Below, piece by piece: positions 11,201-19,578 of a stretch of 64,000 nucleotides of DNA (position 1 is the first letter of the stretch; the number at the start of each line of letters is the position of its first letter). Below the pieces are notes generated by a model. It was not told where the DNA came from. It saw only the letters and a list, made by a program, of their open reading frames with translations, and did no database searches. The stretch comes from Schizophyllum amplum (lineage: Eukaryota; Basidiomycota; Agaricomycetes; Agaricales; Schizophyllaceae), in the NCBI GenBank assembly GCA_007026445.1, contig VDMD01000005.1, positions 1,240,001 through 1,304,000 on the forward strand. Direction: 5' to 3'. Made by a program: the position numbers and the translations under genes.

Positions 11201-12443
11201 TGATGGAGTTGAGACCGCGGAAGTCGACGCAGAGTCGAATTTCGTCAGTCTTCTTGCGGATGAAGAGGACCGGAGCGCCGGCAGACGAGGTCGAGCGTCG
11301 GATGTGGCCACGCGCCAAGTTGGTGTTGACGTACTCGGCAACTGCGTCACGTTCCTGGGGTGTTAGCCGATAAATGGGACCAAAGGGCGGGGATTTCCCG
11401 TCCTCGAGTTCAATATCCACATCAAAGGGACGGTGTTCGGGAAGTTTATCGAACTCGGTGGGGTTGAAAACAGAGTCTGCCCATGGCTGGTACTTGGAAG
11501 GAATGAAGTGACGAGGGCCATCATCATCTGGTGGACGAAGAGGAGGATCCATGGGAGGATCAGATGGAGGAGGAGGTGAAGTAGAGAACGAGTTAATGAA
11601 TGTGGGGGTGGATGAGTCATAGAAGCGAAGGAGAGTGGATTCTGAGTCCGTATTCCTTGACAGTTTGGCAAATTTCTTCGCACTGACCAAGCGAACATTG
11701 GGAGAAGAAGAAGACGAGGAAGATGAAGACGAGGAGGAAGGAGACGAGGGGCGAAGTAAACCAGGGTTGGGACGACCGTAGCCGTTGGACTGGACGAGGA
11801 AACGAAGGAACGAGATACGAGTGGGAGGTTGTTCATGAACGTTGGAGGTGGATGAGCCCGCAGGCGGAGGCGCAGTGTAGCGCGGATGAGACAAAGCCAA
11901 AGTCGAAGGAGAGCCTTGTAGACCGAAGCCTAGGCCCACGTGGGTCACGGAACGAAACGAAGAAAGAGATTCAACCGAAGGACCGAAGCCCTTGGCCGGA
12001 ATAGTGAGAGGATGGGTACGAGTCAGGCCACAGCAATCGAGACGCAGGTTCGCATCCCGCCAGTTGATACTGGGGTTATGCTGCTGAAGCCAATCGAGAC
12101 CGAGGATAACTGGGTATCCAACGGCCACGACAGCGAGAGCTCGGTGCTCGTCATGCGAGCCGACCGAGAGTTTGGCCACAACGTCATGGGTGATCAATCC
12201 AGATGCTATGGGACGGTCATCGACCGCCATGATGGGTACAGGTACGTCCTTAAGACGTCGAGGGAGGCCATGCCTAGTGGCAAAGCGCTCGCCTATGCAC
12301 GACGACGTTGCACCGCAATCGACGAGGGCATAGGTATTAATGGGTTTGCGATGAGGAAAAGAGAGACGAATCGAAATGAAGAAATGGTTTGGAGAGTGGA
12401 GAAAAGAATGAGAAGCAAAGACGTAAGACGGAACATGGCGCAT
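8232..12443 (-). CDS. pol: Gypsy Pol polyprotein: protease, RT, RNase H, integrase, chromodomain
   Basis: Intact frame, 1403 residues from the first Met, and also open upstream to the gag stop, so it is probably made as a Gag-Pol fusion by -1 frameshifting. Domains: retropepsin with active site LVDCGATSSCI (D42); serine-rich linker near 233-247; reverse transcriptase about 340-560 with YLDD at 504-507; RNase H with TDAS at 652-655; integrase zinc finger HHCC (about H884, H889, C919, C922); integrase core D952, D1012, E1048 with exactly 35 residues between the last two; chromodomain about 1245-1297 (RYEYFVRWVDKPESEDSWVP). The chromodomain after the integrase makes it a chromovirus; in related elements this domain is thought to direct integration to methylated heterochromatin. 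The C-terminal tail is Pro/Ala-rich. No stop or frameshift breaks the frame. Confidence 0.97.
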   Translation of the reverse strand: MRHVPSYVFASHSFLHSPNHFFISIRLSFPHRKPINTYALVDCGATSSCIGERFATRHGLPRRLKDVPVPIMAVDDRPIASGLITHDVVAKLSVGSHDEHRALAVVAVGYPVILGLDWLQQHNPSINWRDANLRLDCCGLTRTHPLTIPAKGFGPSVESLSSFRSVTHVGLGFGLQGSPSTLALSHPRYTAPPPAGSSTSNVHEQPPTRISFLRFLVQSNGYGRPNPGLLRPSSPSSSSSSSSSSSSPNVRLVSAKKFAKLSRNTDSESTLLRFYDSSTPTFINSFSTSPPPPSDPPMDPPLRPPDDDGPRHFIPSKYQPWADSVFNPTEFDKLPEHRPFDVDIELEDGKSPPFGPIYRLTPQERDAVAEYVNTNLARGHIRRSTSSAGAPVLFIRKKTDEIRLCVDFRGLNSITRKNRFPLPLVSDLIDRVQGCKVFSVLDLKSAYSHLRIREGDEWKTAFRTHLGLFEHLVVPYGLTNAPAAWQAFIQDVLRDVLDVCCVVYLDDILVFSRTQEEHDRHVQMVLDRLRDASLCANPAKCEFDKSEVEYLGYIISADGVKMNPKKLDTISQWPEPRNVKDVQSFLGFSNFYRRFIDGYSRITLPLTALVRKDVPFVFSDAARSSFLALKSAFLSYPVLHHFDPHLPCHVHTDASDFAISGVLHQPDAQGALHPVAFHSRKLTPAEINYEVHDKELLAVVECFRDMRHWLQGSPFPISVVSDHKNLEYFMSSRVLNRRQARWAMFLSDFDFRLDWGPGHANVADAPSRRPDFVPKRGDEHLEVQQKVLLTSKHTERLFPDEPTSVPTYTNTNIDFASAITTLTLDNSDLLERFKTAFQVDTEWRQALINGDQDFRAEHDLVFHKGRLFVPAPLRADILRARHDHVIGGHPGRTRTLGFVSRDYSWPGMNTYVRRYVEACDTCPRIKNPRHKPYGLLQPLDIPARPWQSISMDFIVKLPLSHGFDSIWVVCDRLTRAAHFIPCRESMTAEELAWLFLDRIFRLHGLPDSIVSDRGTHFVSHFWKALTSHLGVEMKTSTAYHPRTDGLTERTNQTLETYVRAYCSYQQDDWVDYLPLAEFSFNNLENSSTHQTPFYANLAFHPTFEPRITERSTVPAAEDLARRLEQIHAELRAELEFAQRAQAKYFDQHRQDAPEFQPDQLVWLLRRNIKTTRPSGKLDHRRLGPYRVVRKVGTRAYLLDLPSYLSRLYPVFNVELLEPYHDPSEFHPHSSPRPFALDNADDPALTVKSILDCRKVGHRYEYFVRWVDKPESEDSWVPLSDIPTSQNELLDRFHRRHPRAPRPHSIVLYHTYPPPTNEPPSSPDAHTEPPPINASSSAPTGPPPSAPAPRPAAAPAVPAAAPRPASPPVVRQRLRSEYTFPAQTTLRSGRVSRPPARLRDPETS

Positions 12444-12504
12444 AAGGGAAAGGGTATAGGTACCGTTCGCGTTACGAACGAACGGGGACTCCGGAACGCG
12501 TGGT

Positions 12505-12560
12505 GTCCCTGCGCGAACCGGAGACCGAGGGACGGTGTGGTCACCGGTTACGCTTTTCCC
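12505..12560 (-). other. Candidate -1 programmed frameshift signal at the gag-pol junction
   Basis: On the coding strand the heptamer GGGAAAA (12560-12554) is read in the gag frame as G GGA AAA, the X XXY YYZ phase needed for simultaneous slippage. One codon (GCG) and then the gag stop TAA (12550-12548) follow. Slipping back one base enters the pol frame, which is open from here to the pol Met at 12443 and on through the protease. Four bases after the heptamer AACCGG (12549-12544) can pair with CCGGTT (12521-12516), and the loop bases GTCCCT (12533-12528) can pair with AGGGAC (12510-12505), an H-type pseudoknot with perfect stems of 6 bp each. Confidence 0.75.
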
Positions 12561-13759
12561 GACGAAGACGTGGAGGTCTTCGCCTGGAAGCGCTTCTTGG
12601 CGTCGGCAGACATGTTAGGGCAGTCACGCGCGAAGTGTTTGCCTTGACCGCAGTACGAGCAAAGACCATCACGACGACGGCGGTCTTTCTCGTCCTGGGT
12701 AAGGGGAGCACGAGGCCTTGAGCCCGTTTTGGTAGCGTCAATCTCCATGGGTTCGCCGGCGGGGAGCACGACGGCGGGAGAAGGACGAGATGCAGGAACA
12801 GGGACGGTTTGGGTGCGAGGGGCGGATGACGAAGACGAAGATGAGGACTTAGCGGGTTTGTTCGAGTTCTGACGTTCCTCCTGCCGCTCGCGTTTACGAC
12901 GGTGAAGGTCGTTGTCGGCGGCGATGACCTCCTGGCAGTACTCATCGAACGGGAGTTGCTTGAGGCCACGGATGGAGACGAGGAGGTCCTTGAGCTCGGG
13001 CTTGAAGTGTTCGTAGAGGGTGTCGCGCTTGGTGGTCTCGGAGTAGTCGACGTGTTGGGCGAGGTCGATGAAGTTGGAGATGTAGTTGGCGGCGGAGCCG
13101 GTCTGGTGGAGGGCCTTGATCTTGTCCATCATGGCGCGTTGCAGATCCGACTCGTCGAAGCGGGCGCGGAACCGACGGATGAGACCATGGTAGTCGTCCA
13201 GTTGATAGTCTTCGTCCTTCTCGATGTTGCTGAACCACATCTTCGGCGTGCCGTTGCCGAGGTACATGCTGAGGTAGATGGACTTGTCACGGTCGGTGGG
13301 GAGCGTGGCGCGTTGAAGGTGGGTAGCTCCGCGGATCTCGTTGAGGAACGGCTCGACGCTGCCGGCCTTGCCGTCGAAGACGCGGGGTTCCTTGAAGCGC
13401 GGGGCGCCGCGGGGAGTGTTGGGATCATTGATGGGCTGGGGAGGAGGCGGCGGCTTCGATGGTGGAGGGGCCGAGAGAGTCTCGATCTTCTCGCCGAGGG
13501 AGTGCAGGGCTTGCCCGATCGCGACTTGCTGCTGCTGCAGGTTGGCGAGGGCGGTAATGGCGGCGTGGTAGTCGGCCCAGGAGGGACCGGGGGTAGGTGC
13601 CGGGGGCTGGGCCGGGGTCGCCGTCGCCTGCGTCGGCGTTGTTGAGTTTGATGGGTGCTCGGTTTCCATGTTGGGATCAATGTCGGCGCCGTTGTTGGCG
13701 TTGGACGGCGCGTCGTTCCACTGGTCGTTGCCGAAGGCACTGGAATCCTCGGAGAACAT
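12548..13759 (-). CDS. gag: Gypsy Gag (capsid and nucleocapsid) protein
   Basis: 403 residues from the ATG at 13759, about 150 bases inside the 5' LTR boundary. The N-terminal 90 residues are Asn/Pro/Thr-rich. A retrotransposon gag domain follows, with the region around PRFKEPRVFDGKAGSVEPFL and the capsid-like segment with YLGNGTPKMWFSNIEK. Near the C-terminus is one CCHC zinc knuckle CSYCGQGKHFARDC (C-x2-C-x4-H-x4-C) for RNA binding. Gag assembles the cytoplasmic virus-like particle in which the element is reverse transcribed. The frame is intact. A frame of 247 codons on the opposite strand is an artefact of GC-rich codons. Confidence 0.95.
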   Translation of the reverse strand: MFSEDSSAFGNDQWNDAPSNANNGADIDPNMETEHPSNSTTPTQATATPAQPPAPTPGPSWADYHAAITALANLQQQQVAIGQALHSLGEKIETLSAPPPSKPPPPPQPINDPNTPRGAPRFKEPRVFDGKAGSVEPFLNEIRGATHLQRATLPTDRDKSIYLSMYLGNGTPKMWFSNIEKDEDYQLDDYHGLIRRFRARFDESDLQRAMMDKIKALHQTGSAANYISNFIDLAQHVDYSETTKRDTLYEHFKPELKDLLVSIRGLKQLPFDEYCQEVIAADNDLHRRKRERQEERQNSNKPAKSSSSSSSSAPRTQTVPVPASRPSPAVVLPAGEPMEIDATKTGSRPRAPLTQDEKDRRRRDGLCSYCGQGKHFARDCPNMSADAKKRFQAKTSTSSSGKA

Positions 13760-13889
13760 GAGGGGTAAGTACGAAAGTGCCCAAAGGCGGCGAGAGAAAT
13801 TTTCAAAGGGGTTTCGAGGTTGCGAGCGATGACGAGAACAAGACGTTACCGGATGCGGCTAGTCAACACGTTGAGCTCGGCGTGTTGAT

Positions 13890-13908
13890 GTTGGTGGTCG
13901 AATCAAAC
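13890..13908 (-). other. Primer-binding-site position of the gypsy element
   Basis: The bases just inside the 5' LTR read GTTTGATTCGACCACCAA on the coding strand. They do not begin with TGG, so they do not match the 3' CCA end of a tRNA in the usual way. The complement (GGTGGTCGAATCAAAC) resembles a tRNA T-arm, which would fit priming from an internal tRNA cut, but this is a guess. Confidence 0.35.
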
Positions 13909-14129
13909 TGTGATGGTCAAGTTCGAAGAGCGAGAGCGAGCGAGGATTTCGGGGGCGAGTCACTGGCGTTGATTCGACAAGGTACGTAGTCCGAGCCCGT
14001 CCGTTATGTAGGTACCGGGTGCAGTTACAGGGATATGGTAAACAAGGCCATACAAGCACAATGCGTGACGAGGGCAGCGAGTCGCGCGAGCGCGCTGCGC
14101 CCTCGATACAACACGAGAACGTAAATACG
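13909..14129 (-). repeat. 5' LTR of the gypsy element, inner part
   Basis: These 221 bp are identical by eye to 7895-8115 of the 3' LTR. The match stops abruptly at 14129 inside the sequence AAATACG, where the nested element begins. The missing 77 bp resume after the insertion. Confidence 0.93.
14123..14129. repeat. Target-site duplication of the nested element, left copy
   Basis: AAATACG, repeated at 17360-17366. The intact 3' LTR has it once (8109-8115). The base before and the base after differ between the two copies, so the duplication is seven bases and not longer. Confidence 0.85.
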
Positions 14130-14166
14130 CACCATTGGCCGGGGCTGTATTTAGATACGGCCAGTA

Positions 14167-14199
14167 CTGGCAGGGGGTCGTATTCCGATATTGCCCAGC
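14167..14199 (+). repeat. Terminal inverted repeat core, left
   Basis: 33 bases beginning CTGGCAGGGGGTCG and ending TTGCCCAGC; exact reverse complement of 17289-17321. It starts 37 bases inside the element end. Confidence 0.88.
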
Positions 14200-17100
14200 T
14201 GTACTGAGTCAGTAACTGCTGGACAATATTGAGATACGACCCCGGGGTATTTGTAACCTCAGGCTCCTCGAATTATATACATTGCCCTCCATTGTTAATG
14301 GTCAATTAATGATATTTCCTGGGTATTATGCATACAAATGAGGCGTACATCGTACAAATGGTCCGCGGACCGTATTCCTATCTCCCGCTCACCACGCGCG
14401 CTGTCGCCGCCGCCGTTTCACATGCTCGATATGGCCGCGCCGCCGCCGCCGTCCGCGCTTCCCGCCGCCTCCCTGCGCCGCGTGCACCCGCGCTTCCCGC
14501 CGCCGCGCGCGCCAGCGCGTTCCACCGCCGCTAGCGCCCTCGCTCCCCGCCGCTGGCCGCCCTCGCTTCCCGCCGCCGCCCTCGCCTTCCGCTGTCGCCA
14601 GCGCGTCTAGCGTGCGCGCAGTGTCCCCCGTGCTTCCCATGCGTCCCATCAACGCCAGCTCGCATAGGCGGTGGTACGCGACTGGCACGCGGTGATCCAC
14701 GAGCGTGCGCTGCATGCCGCGGATGCGCCTCTACGAGCGAGCCACTCCGAGCTCCCGCCTCGGTTGCAAAGACATATCCCAGGACCCGCCCAAAGTCTGC
14801 GGGATGCCCATAGCGCAGACACCGCGCGTGGGGGACTGCGAGCACGCCAACAAAGCGAAGGCCACGCGCGGGCATTGCGTCCCGTGCACATTGGCTCTGA
14901 TATCGCCAGAGCCGGGCAACGGGGGACAGGGATGGGGAGAGGTCCAGGCAGAGGCGATGGGGAAGGCGATGGGGGCGGACCGAACCAGGCGCGCGGTGGA
15001 CGGAAGAGCGCGCTCCCATTGGGGAACACTCCACACTTGTTGACGGGCCATTGGGTTCTCCTAGATAGTCAGCGCAGCTGTAAGTCAACGCTGATTTGCA
15101 CGCACCGTCCGCCTTTGGCTCCAGTTCTGCGCTTGTTGGAGAAGACGAAGGGGACGCACGCCGGCCGATCGTGCGCATTTGTCGATGCCGTGAGGGGGGA
15201 AGCATATTTGACGGGGAGAGGGTCAGTCACAGGCTCTTAGAGCCGTTGAGAGCTCGAAGGTGGTTGTCGATAGGCGATGGACGCCGCTGGGGAATGTCCA
15301 GGCCGTTGAACTACACGAACATGATCAAATTTTTCGTCAGCTGTATCACGAGTGCGACAAGCAAGAGGACACACCTTTGAGCCCAGAGCGCGAACATTGG
15401 CTCTTGAAAGTAGAATCGAGATGCGAAGGCTGCATGAAGGGCAACCATGGCGGTCGCCGATGAGTACGACGACGAGGGAGAAGGCAAGAGACGACGGTGA
15501 CGTCACGTCACCGCCGCGTCTTGTGGCGCGCGCTCGCTGCGAGGTCGACGGCGTCTAGCGTCGTTTCTGCTCAGCCTTAACGCTCGGAAAAGCAATGGTA
15601 CTGTCTTTATGTATGTATGTAACGTTGTATGCATCGACAGGAGCGCCCCCAGCCTACGTTCTACATGCCGAGGTCCCGGGCTGCGCCCATTATACCGCCG
15701 TTCAGTCCTTTTCGTTCATTCTGTATTGTTTATGTACTTTCGGGCATTGAAACCACCTTCAGCCTGCACTAGTACCTTGTATTGGTATGCCCGACATTTG
15801 ACTGTTCTGCCTCGTAGTACACAGAGACCTGAATATGTCCCACGACTCTTCAAGTTCAAGTCAATCTGCGTATTGTCCGTCGGGATACTCGTTGTCAATT
15901 CCGATCCAAATTCAATGATCGAGTCTGGTTGAAGGCCATGTACCCCGCTGAGCATGTCTTCAAACATATTTCCGATTGGTCCGCGGCGCTGTACTCGCCT
16001 GCTTCGACCCACGGACGTCGCCGAGAACGACGACGAGCGCGCTTCGGAGGTCGGCCCGACTTCCCGCACATCGACGACGACGCCGATTGAGCAGCAACCA
16101 GAGCCCGTAGCTTCATGAGTCTCTAGATAATAGCTCAATCCCGCTGAAGATACACTTGTATAGAGATTTGTACTGAAAGAGCGAGAACAAAGGTCAAAAT
16201 TCAGCGTAGGGTTTGGCACGCAACGGGAGCGCGCTGAGGTCGCGTACCCAGCGCATGCAAGCCGTGAACCTCAAAGAGCAAGCTTGTACCTATCTCATAC
16301 ATCACCCTCGTAGTGTATGCGGTTCTCTGCCACAAGCTGAGCAGAACTCACACTATCAGGCCCTACGTTAATTAGGCCATCCACACCGCCAATTTTTGTT
16401 GAACTCAATCAGTATTATACGCAGAGGTACACTATAGGGTATAGTACAGTTATATAATATCAGTGCCGCCGTTGGCGGTCGCATGCGACCGCGGCGCAGC
16501 GCGCGCGCCACGGACGAAGTCGAACATTGATCGCGTGATATCACGTGATCATGTCGATCCGCCGCGTACGCGATCTTCTGCGATGTCGTCGCGCTGCATG
16601 GAACGCGAACACGTCGTCTCGGGGTGTGTTGGTGATGGAATCCGTGACGTTGGAGGCGGCATGGACGGGGATGTGGATGTGCGAGAAGGTGGGGCGCCGT
16701 GACTTCGATCGCCGGTGATCGTCAACGGCAGTGAAATTTTCGTTGAAGTGCACGGATGTAGATGAGCTGTATGGCTGGATGCTTGCTTTCAGTGTCATCT
16801 TGAGGGTAGGATTGAGAGGGGGGGAGGGGTCCAGGTCCATGATCATGAGCGAGGGTGGGGCCGATGCGGGCGGTGGTGATGACGGCGCGGGACGAGGAGG
16901 GGCGGCGATCGGCAGCACGTCGGAGCGCAAGCCCGAACGAGGGCCAGGACAGCGTTGCCGACGGGCAGCCGGGGAATGACTCGTGACGAGGCGGCCATGA
17001 GGGGGGCAGCAAGGGACGGGGAAGGGGGCGGGGAGGTATGAGCGGCGGGGCGGGGCGCGGGGCGGGGCAGAGGCGGCGCGGCCTGGGCGCGGCGGTACCA

Positions 17101-17288
17101 GCCGCGACGAGCGCGTGGCTGCGCGCACGCGGCGGGCAGGGATATTGCCGACACGGGTGGCGCACGATCAGCAGCCAACAATTAACCTAGGTATATGTAG
17201 GTACGAATTCAGATCAATACCCAGCTGTATTACTGAAAAAGGACATCGGCCACAATGAGATACCACCCAGCAGTACAGTCCCAGTACT

Positions 17289-17321
17289 GCTGGGCAATAT
17301 CGGAATACGACCCCCTGCCAG
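17289..17321 (-). repeat. Terminal inverted repeat core, right
   Basis: Exact reverse complement of the left core. Further inward, CAGTACTG-type blocks repeat in both orientations, as sub-terminal binding sites of a transposase often do. Confidence 0.88.
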
Positions 17322-17359
17322 GACTGGGTCGTATCTACTTATTGGTAGGGACGGTCCTC

Positions 17360-17443
17360 AAATACGAGTGTCCATGAGATATAAGTAAAGTGTCCGTGGA
17401 ATATAAGTAAAAGGCCGTAGGTCCGAGGACCCTGACCCTCACA
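17360..17443 (-). repeat. 5' LTR of the gypsy element, outer part
   Basis: 84 bp identical by eye to 8109-8192 of the 3' LTR, including the two tandem 22-bp units with TTATAT blocks. With 13909-14129, minus the 7-base duplication, the total is 298 bp, exactly the length of the intact LTR. Confidence 0.93.
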
Positions 17444-17448
17444 TGCAG
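17444..17448. repeat. Target-site duplication of the gypsy element, right copy
   Basis: TGCAG, matching 7890-7894. Confidence 0.85.
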
Positions 17449-18129
17449 CTGTTGCATGAGCTCTATTTACCGATTACCGCTACCTTGGGTGTTTGTACCG
17501 CGTCGCTATCGCTGTCCTTTGGTGCATTCTCGTAGGGTTATCTCAGTCCTCGCTGCCCTTGGAGGCGGACAGATAGGACTCGTCATCTCGTTATGCGATG
17601 TTCTGCTTGACGGAGTGAATAGGCGGCAGAGAGCAGAATGCGCCATCCGTGAGCTTTTCCAGTCGAAGCCCGTGATGGCAGTTCGGATTTAAGACGCGGT
17701 CGCAGTCAAATGGTCATCAAACCGAGTCAAGCGTCGGTAGATTCCTTGCTGGCGCGGCGTACACCTTCGTTACCCGTGCTATCATCAGAACAAACAGCAA
17801 AATAGTCACCGAGTGTTTTAGTTCTGCAGTCCTGGGCCGTCAAAAGTCGTGGCTTGCTGGCGTTCTCGTTGACTTGAATTGCCACGTGGTTTGTCTTTGA
17901 CCCTCGCGTGGTCCGGCTGGCTGGCTGTTAAGCGGCGTCCATCTTCGTTTTCCGTGCTATTTCTGCCACAAAGGGCCATATAGTTGTTTTGAGATCTACT
18001 CATGAGCTTTGGGGCCGTCGGAAGTCGTGGCTTACTGTTGGCTTACTGCGTTCCGGTTGACTTGAGTCACCACGTGGTTTGTCTCGCCACGTGCTTTGTC
18101 ATAAGACAACTCTCCTTTATTATTAGGAT
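17449..18129. repeat. Hairpin-rich repeat family, third copy, right part
   Basis: Continues the copy interrupted at 7894. It matches the right half of copy 2, including the AGCAGAATGCGCCA(C/T)CCG block (6612 and 17634), the tandem TTCGTT..CCCGTGCTAT units and the terminal CACGTGCTTTGTCATAAGAC..TCCTTTATTATTAGGA block (7209-7248 and 18089-18128). Confidence 0.6.
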
Positions 18130-18475
18130 TAGGATATGAGCGTGAGGTTCCATGTCACATAATTAACTCACGCGCGTAGGATCGCGATGTATCTATAGGT
18201 TTCGCACTTGCATTTGAGCTTGCTTACATAATTCGGCTTGGACCGTTGAGGTCTTGTAGGGTCTTGTGGGCGACAGTACTTTGTTGGTGTTTGGCAAGTG
18301 CTTGGGCCATCGCGTTGGTTCCGTACCAAAAATGGAACAATTTGCAAACGCTGCGGCGGCGGAAACATTCAACGAAGGTGGTCATGCGATTGATAAACGT
18401 TGGCTTCCACCACCACCACCACCACCACCACCGCTAGCACCACCGTCGCCACCGCTAGCGCTCATTCTTCTGACC

Positions 18476-19578
18476 ATGCCTAAGGTTGAAAGCACGCGAG
18501 TCACTCGACAGGCTCGGCAACGCCCGGCTCAACCCCCTCGCACCGCAATCAGCAAGGGCAAGGACAAGGCGGTCGCCCGTCGACCTGCACCGAAGACTGT
18601 CGGCACCTCGAAGACCAAGCAGCAGCCAAAGAAGTCGGGGAAACTAAACATGGAGTCCATATTTGCAGCTTCCTATGCAGAGGGCCATGTTTCCGTCTCA
18701 CCGAAGACACCGGAATTCTCTGCGGCATACGGGAGACTTATGCAGGCTTGGACTGACAGCGTTCCTGCTGGACAAGAAACCCCTGTCTATTCCGAAGTCT
18801 ACAGCTATCTTCCCGGAAACTGTCGCATCCCTCAAGGAACACCCGTCGCACCCGGTATTCCCGGATCGTCGCGCGGCGGCACGACGCGCAGCATAGTCTG
18901 GTCGGAGGATATGATGAACGAAGCTCTGAAGGCCGAGTTTGGTGATGTCGCCCTAGGGAAAAACTTCGTACGGCAGATGGCCACAATCTGCGATGTCGTG
19001 GGGGTACGTGACTGACGAACTCGTCATGGTCTTCGCAAAAACTGACTGCTTTTTTGTAGGGCCTTCCAGAATCGAATGATCCATCCATTCGTTACGTTCC
19101 GATACCGGGTCGCACCTATCACATCCGTCTCTGGACGGGTCGCATGGACCAGACGCGAGCGGTCTGCTGGAACTTCATGTGCAACAAGACGAAACAGCCG
19201 AGGCTGAGGCCGAGTAACTTGCAGATCTACGCCATATCTGGTCCCGCGAGGGTGACTCTCAAGTCGATCGAGGAGGGCCATGACTTCGACCTGAAGAAGT
19301 CGCAGTGGGCAGCCGATGCCACTGAGACCTTCTGCGCCAGCGATGGCGCTGTGATCGACCTCGTCGTAAACAAGAAGATCGTCCTGCGCCTGCAGCTCCC
19401 TGCTCGTCCGACGGCCGGTCCGCCTCGGATCAAGAAGTACAGGGAGTACAAGTCGCTTCCGTTCGAGCAAGAGGAGGATGTCGAGGAGGAAGACGAGGAA
19501 GACGAGGAGGAGAAGGACAACGAGGAGAATGATTCCGAGAAGGCTTCCGAGGAGGACGACGAGGAAGACGATGAATAA
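18476..19578 (+). CDS. Unknown protein family, paralogue A (348 residues)
   Basis: I do not recognise the family. Exons 18476-19003 and 19060-19578 (GT..AG intron of 56 bp) give 348 residues. The start MPKVESTRVTR is chosen because similarity with the second copy (28999-27959) begins exactly there (MPKANSSKVTR), and both first exons are 528 nt. The N-terminal 60 residues are basic and Lys/Arg/Pro-rich. The conserved part has EVYSYLPGNCRIPQGTP and IVWSEDMMNEALKAEFG in exon 1 and YHIRLWTGRMDQTRAVCWN in exon 2. The C-terminus is a long run of Glu and Asp. No signal peptide or membrane segment. A basic head and acidic tail would fit a nuclear protein, but function is unknown. Confidence 0.8.

Larger units (their letters stand above)
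14130..17359. mobile_element. Unclassified 3.23-kb terminal-inverted-repeat element nested in the gypsy 5' LTR
   Basis: Bounded by the 7-bp duplication AAATACG. The ends carry imperfect inverted repeats with a perfect 33-bp core (14167-14199 against 17289-17321) that starts CTGGCAGGGGGTCG on the left. Outside the core the match weakens, and the outermost bases (CACC left, GAGG as read from the right end) do not match. Several related GTATTCCGATATTGCCCAG/GATACGACCCC blocks recur near each end. The interior is GC-rich and low-complexity (Pro/Ala/Arg frames of up to 224 codons on both strands) with no recognisable transposase. It is therefore best read as a non-autonomous DNA transposon mobilised by an enzyme encoded elsewhere. 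Confidence 0.8.
7895..17443 (-). mobile_element. Complete Ty3/gypsy chromovirus interrupted by a nested 3.2-kb element
   Basis: LTR retrotransposon read on the minus strand: 5' LTR (split into 17443-17360 and 14129-13909), gag (13759-12548), pol in the -1 frame (protease, reverse transcriptase, RNase H, integrase, chromodomain; to 8232), polypurine tract, 3' LTR (8192-7895). Each LTR is 298 bp, begins TG and ends CA on the coding strand. By eye the two LTR copies are identical once the nested insertion is removed. The element is bounded by the duplication TGCAG. Net of the nested insertion and its duplication the element is about 6.3 kb. Identical LTRs and two long intact frames mean the insertion is young. 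The nested insertion separates the first 84 bp of the 5' LTR from the rest, so transcription of this copy is probably impaired. Confidence 0.95.

Noticed and set aside
12902..13645. 247-codon open frame on the plus strand
   Set aside because: It lies entirely antisense to gag, is Val/Gly/Glu-rich as expected from reverse reading of GC-rich codons, and has no domain.
14531..15205. 224-codon minus-strand frame inside the nested TIR element, considered as a transposase
   Set aside because: Low-complexity Arg/Pro/Ser/Ala composition, no DDE-type motif, and frames of similar size exist on the other strand.
18266..18475. Upstream extension of paralogue A with poly-proline and alternating CAC repeats
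   Set aside because: The extension has no ATG at its first codon, and similarity with paralogue B starts only at MPK; the CCACCA run is probably 5' UTR.
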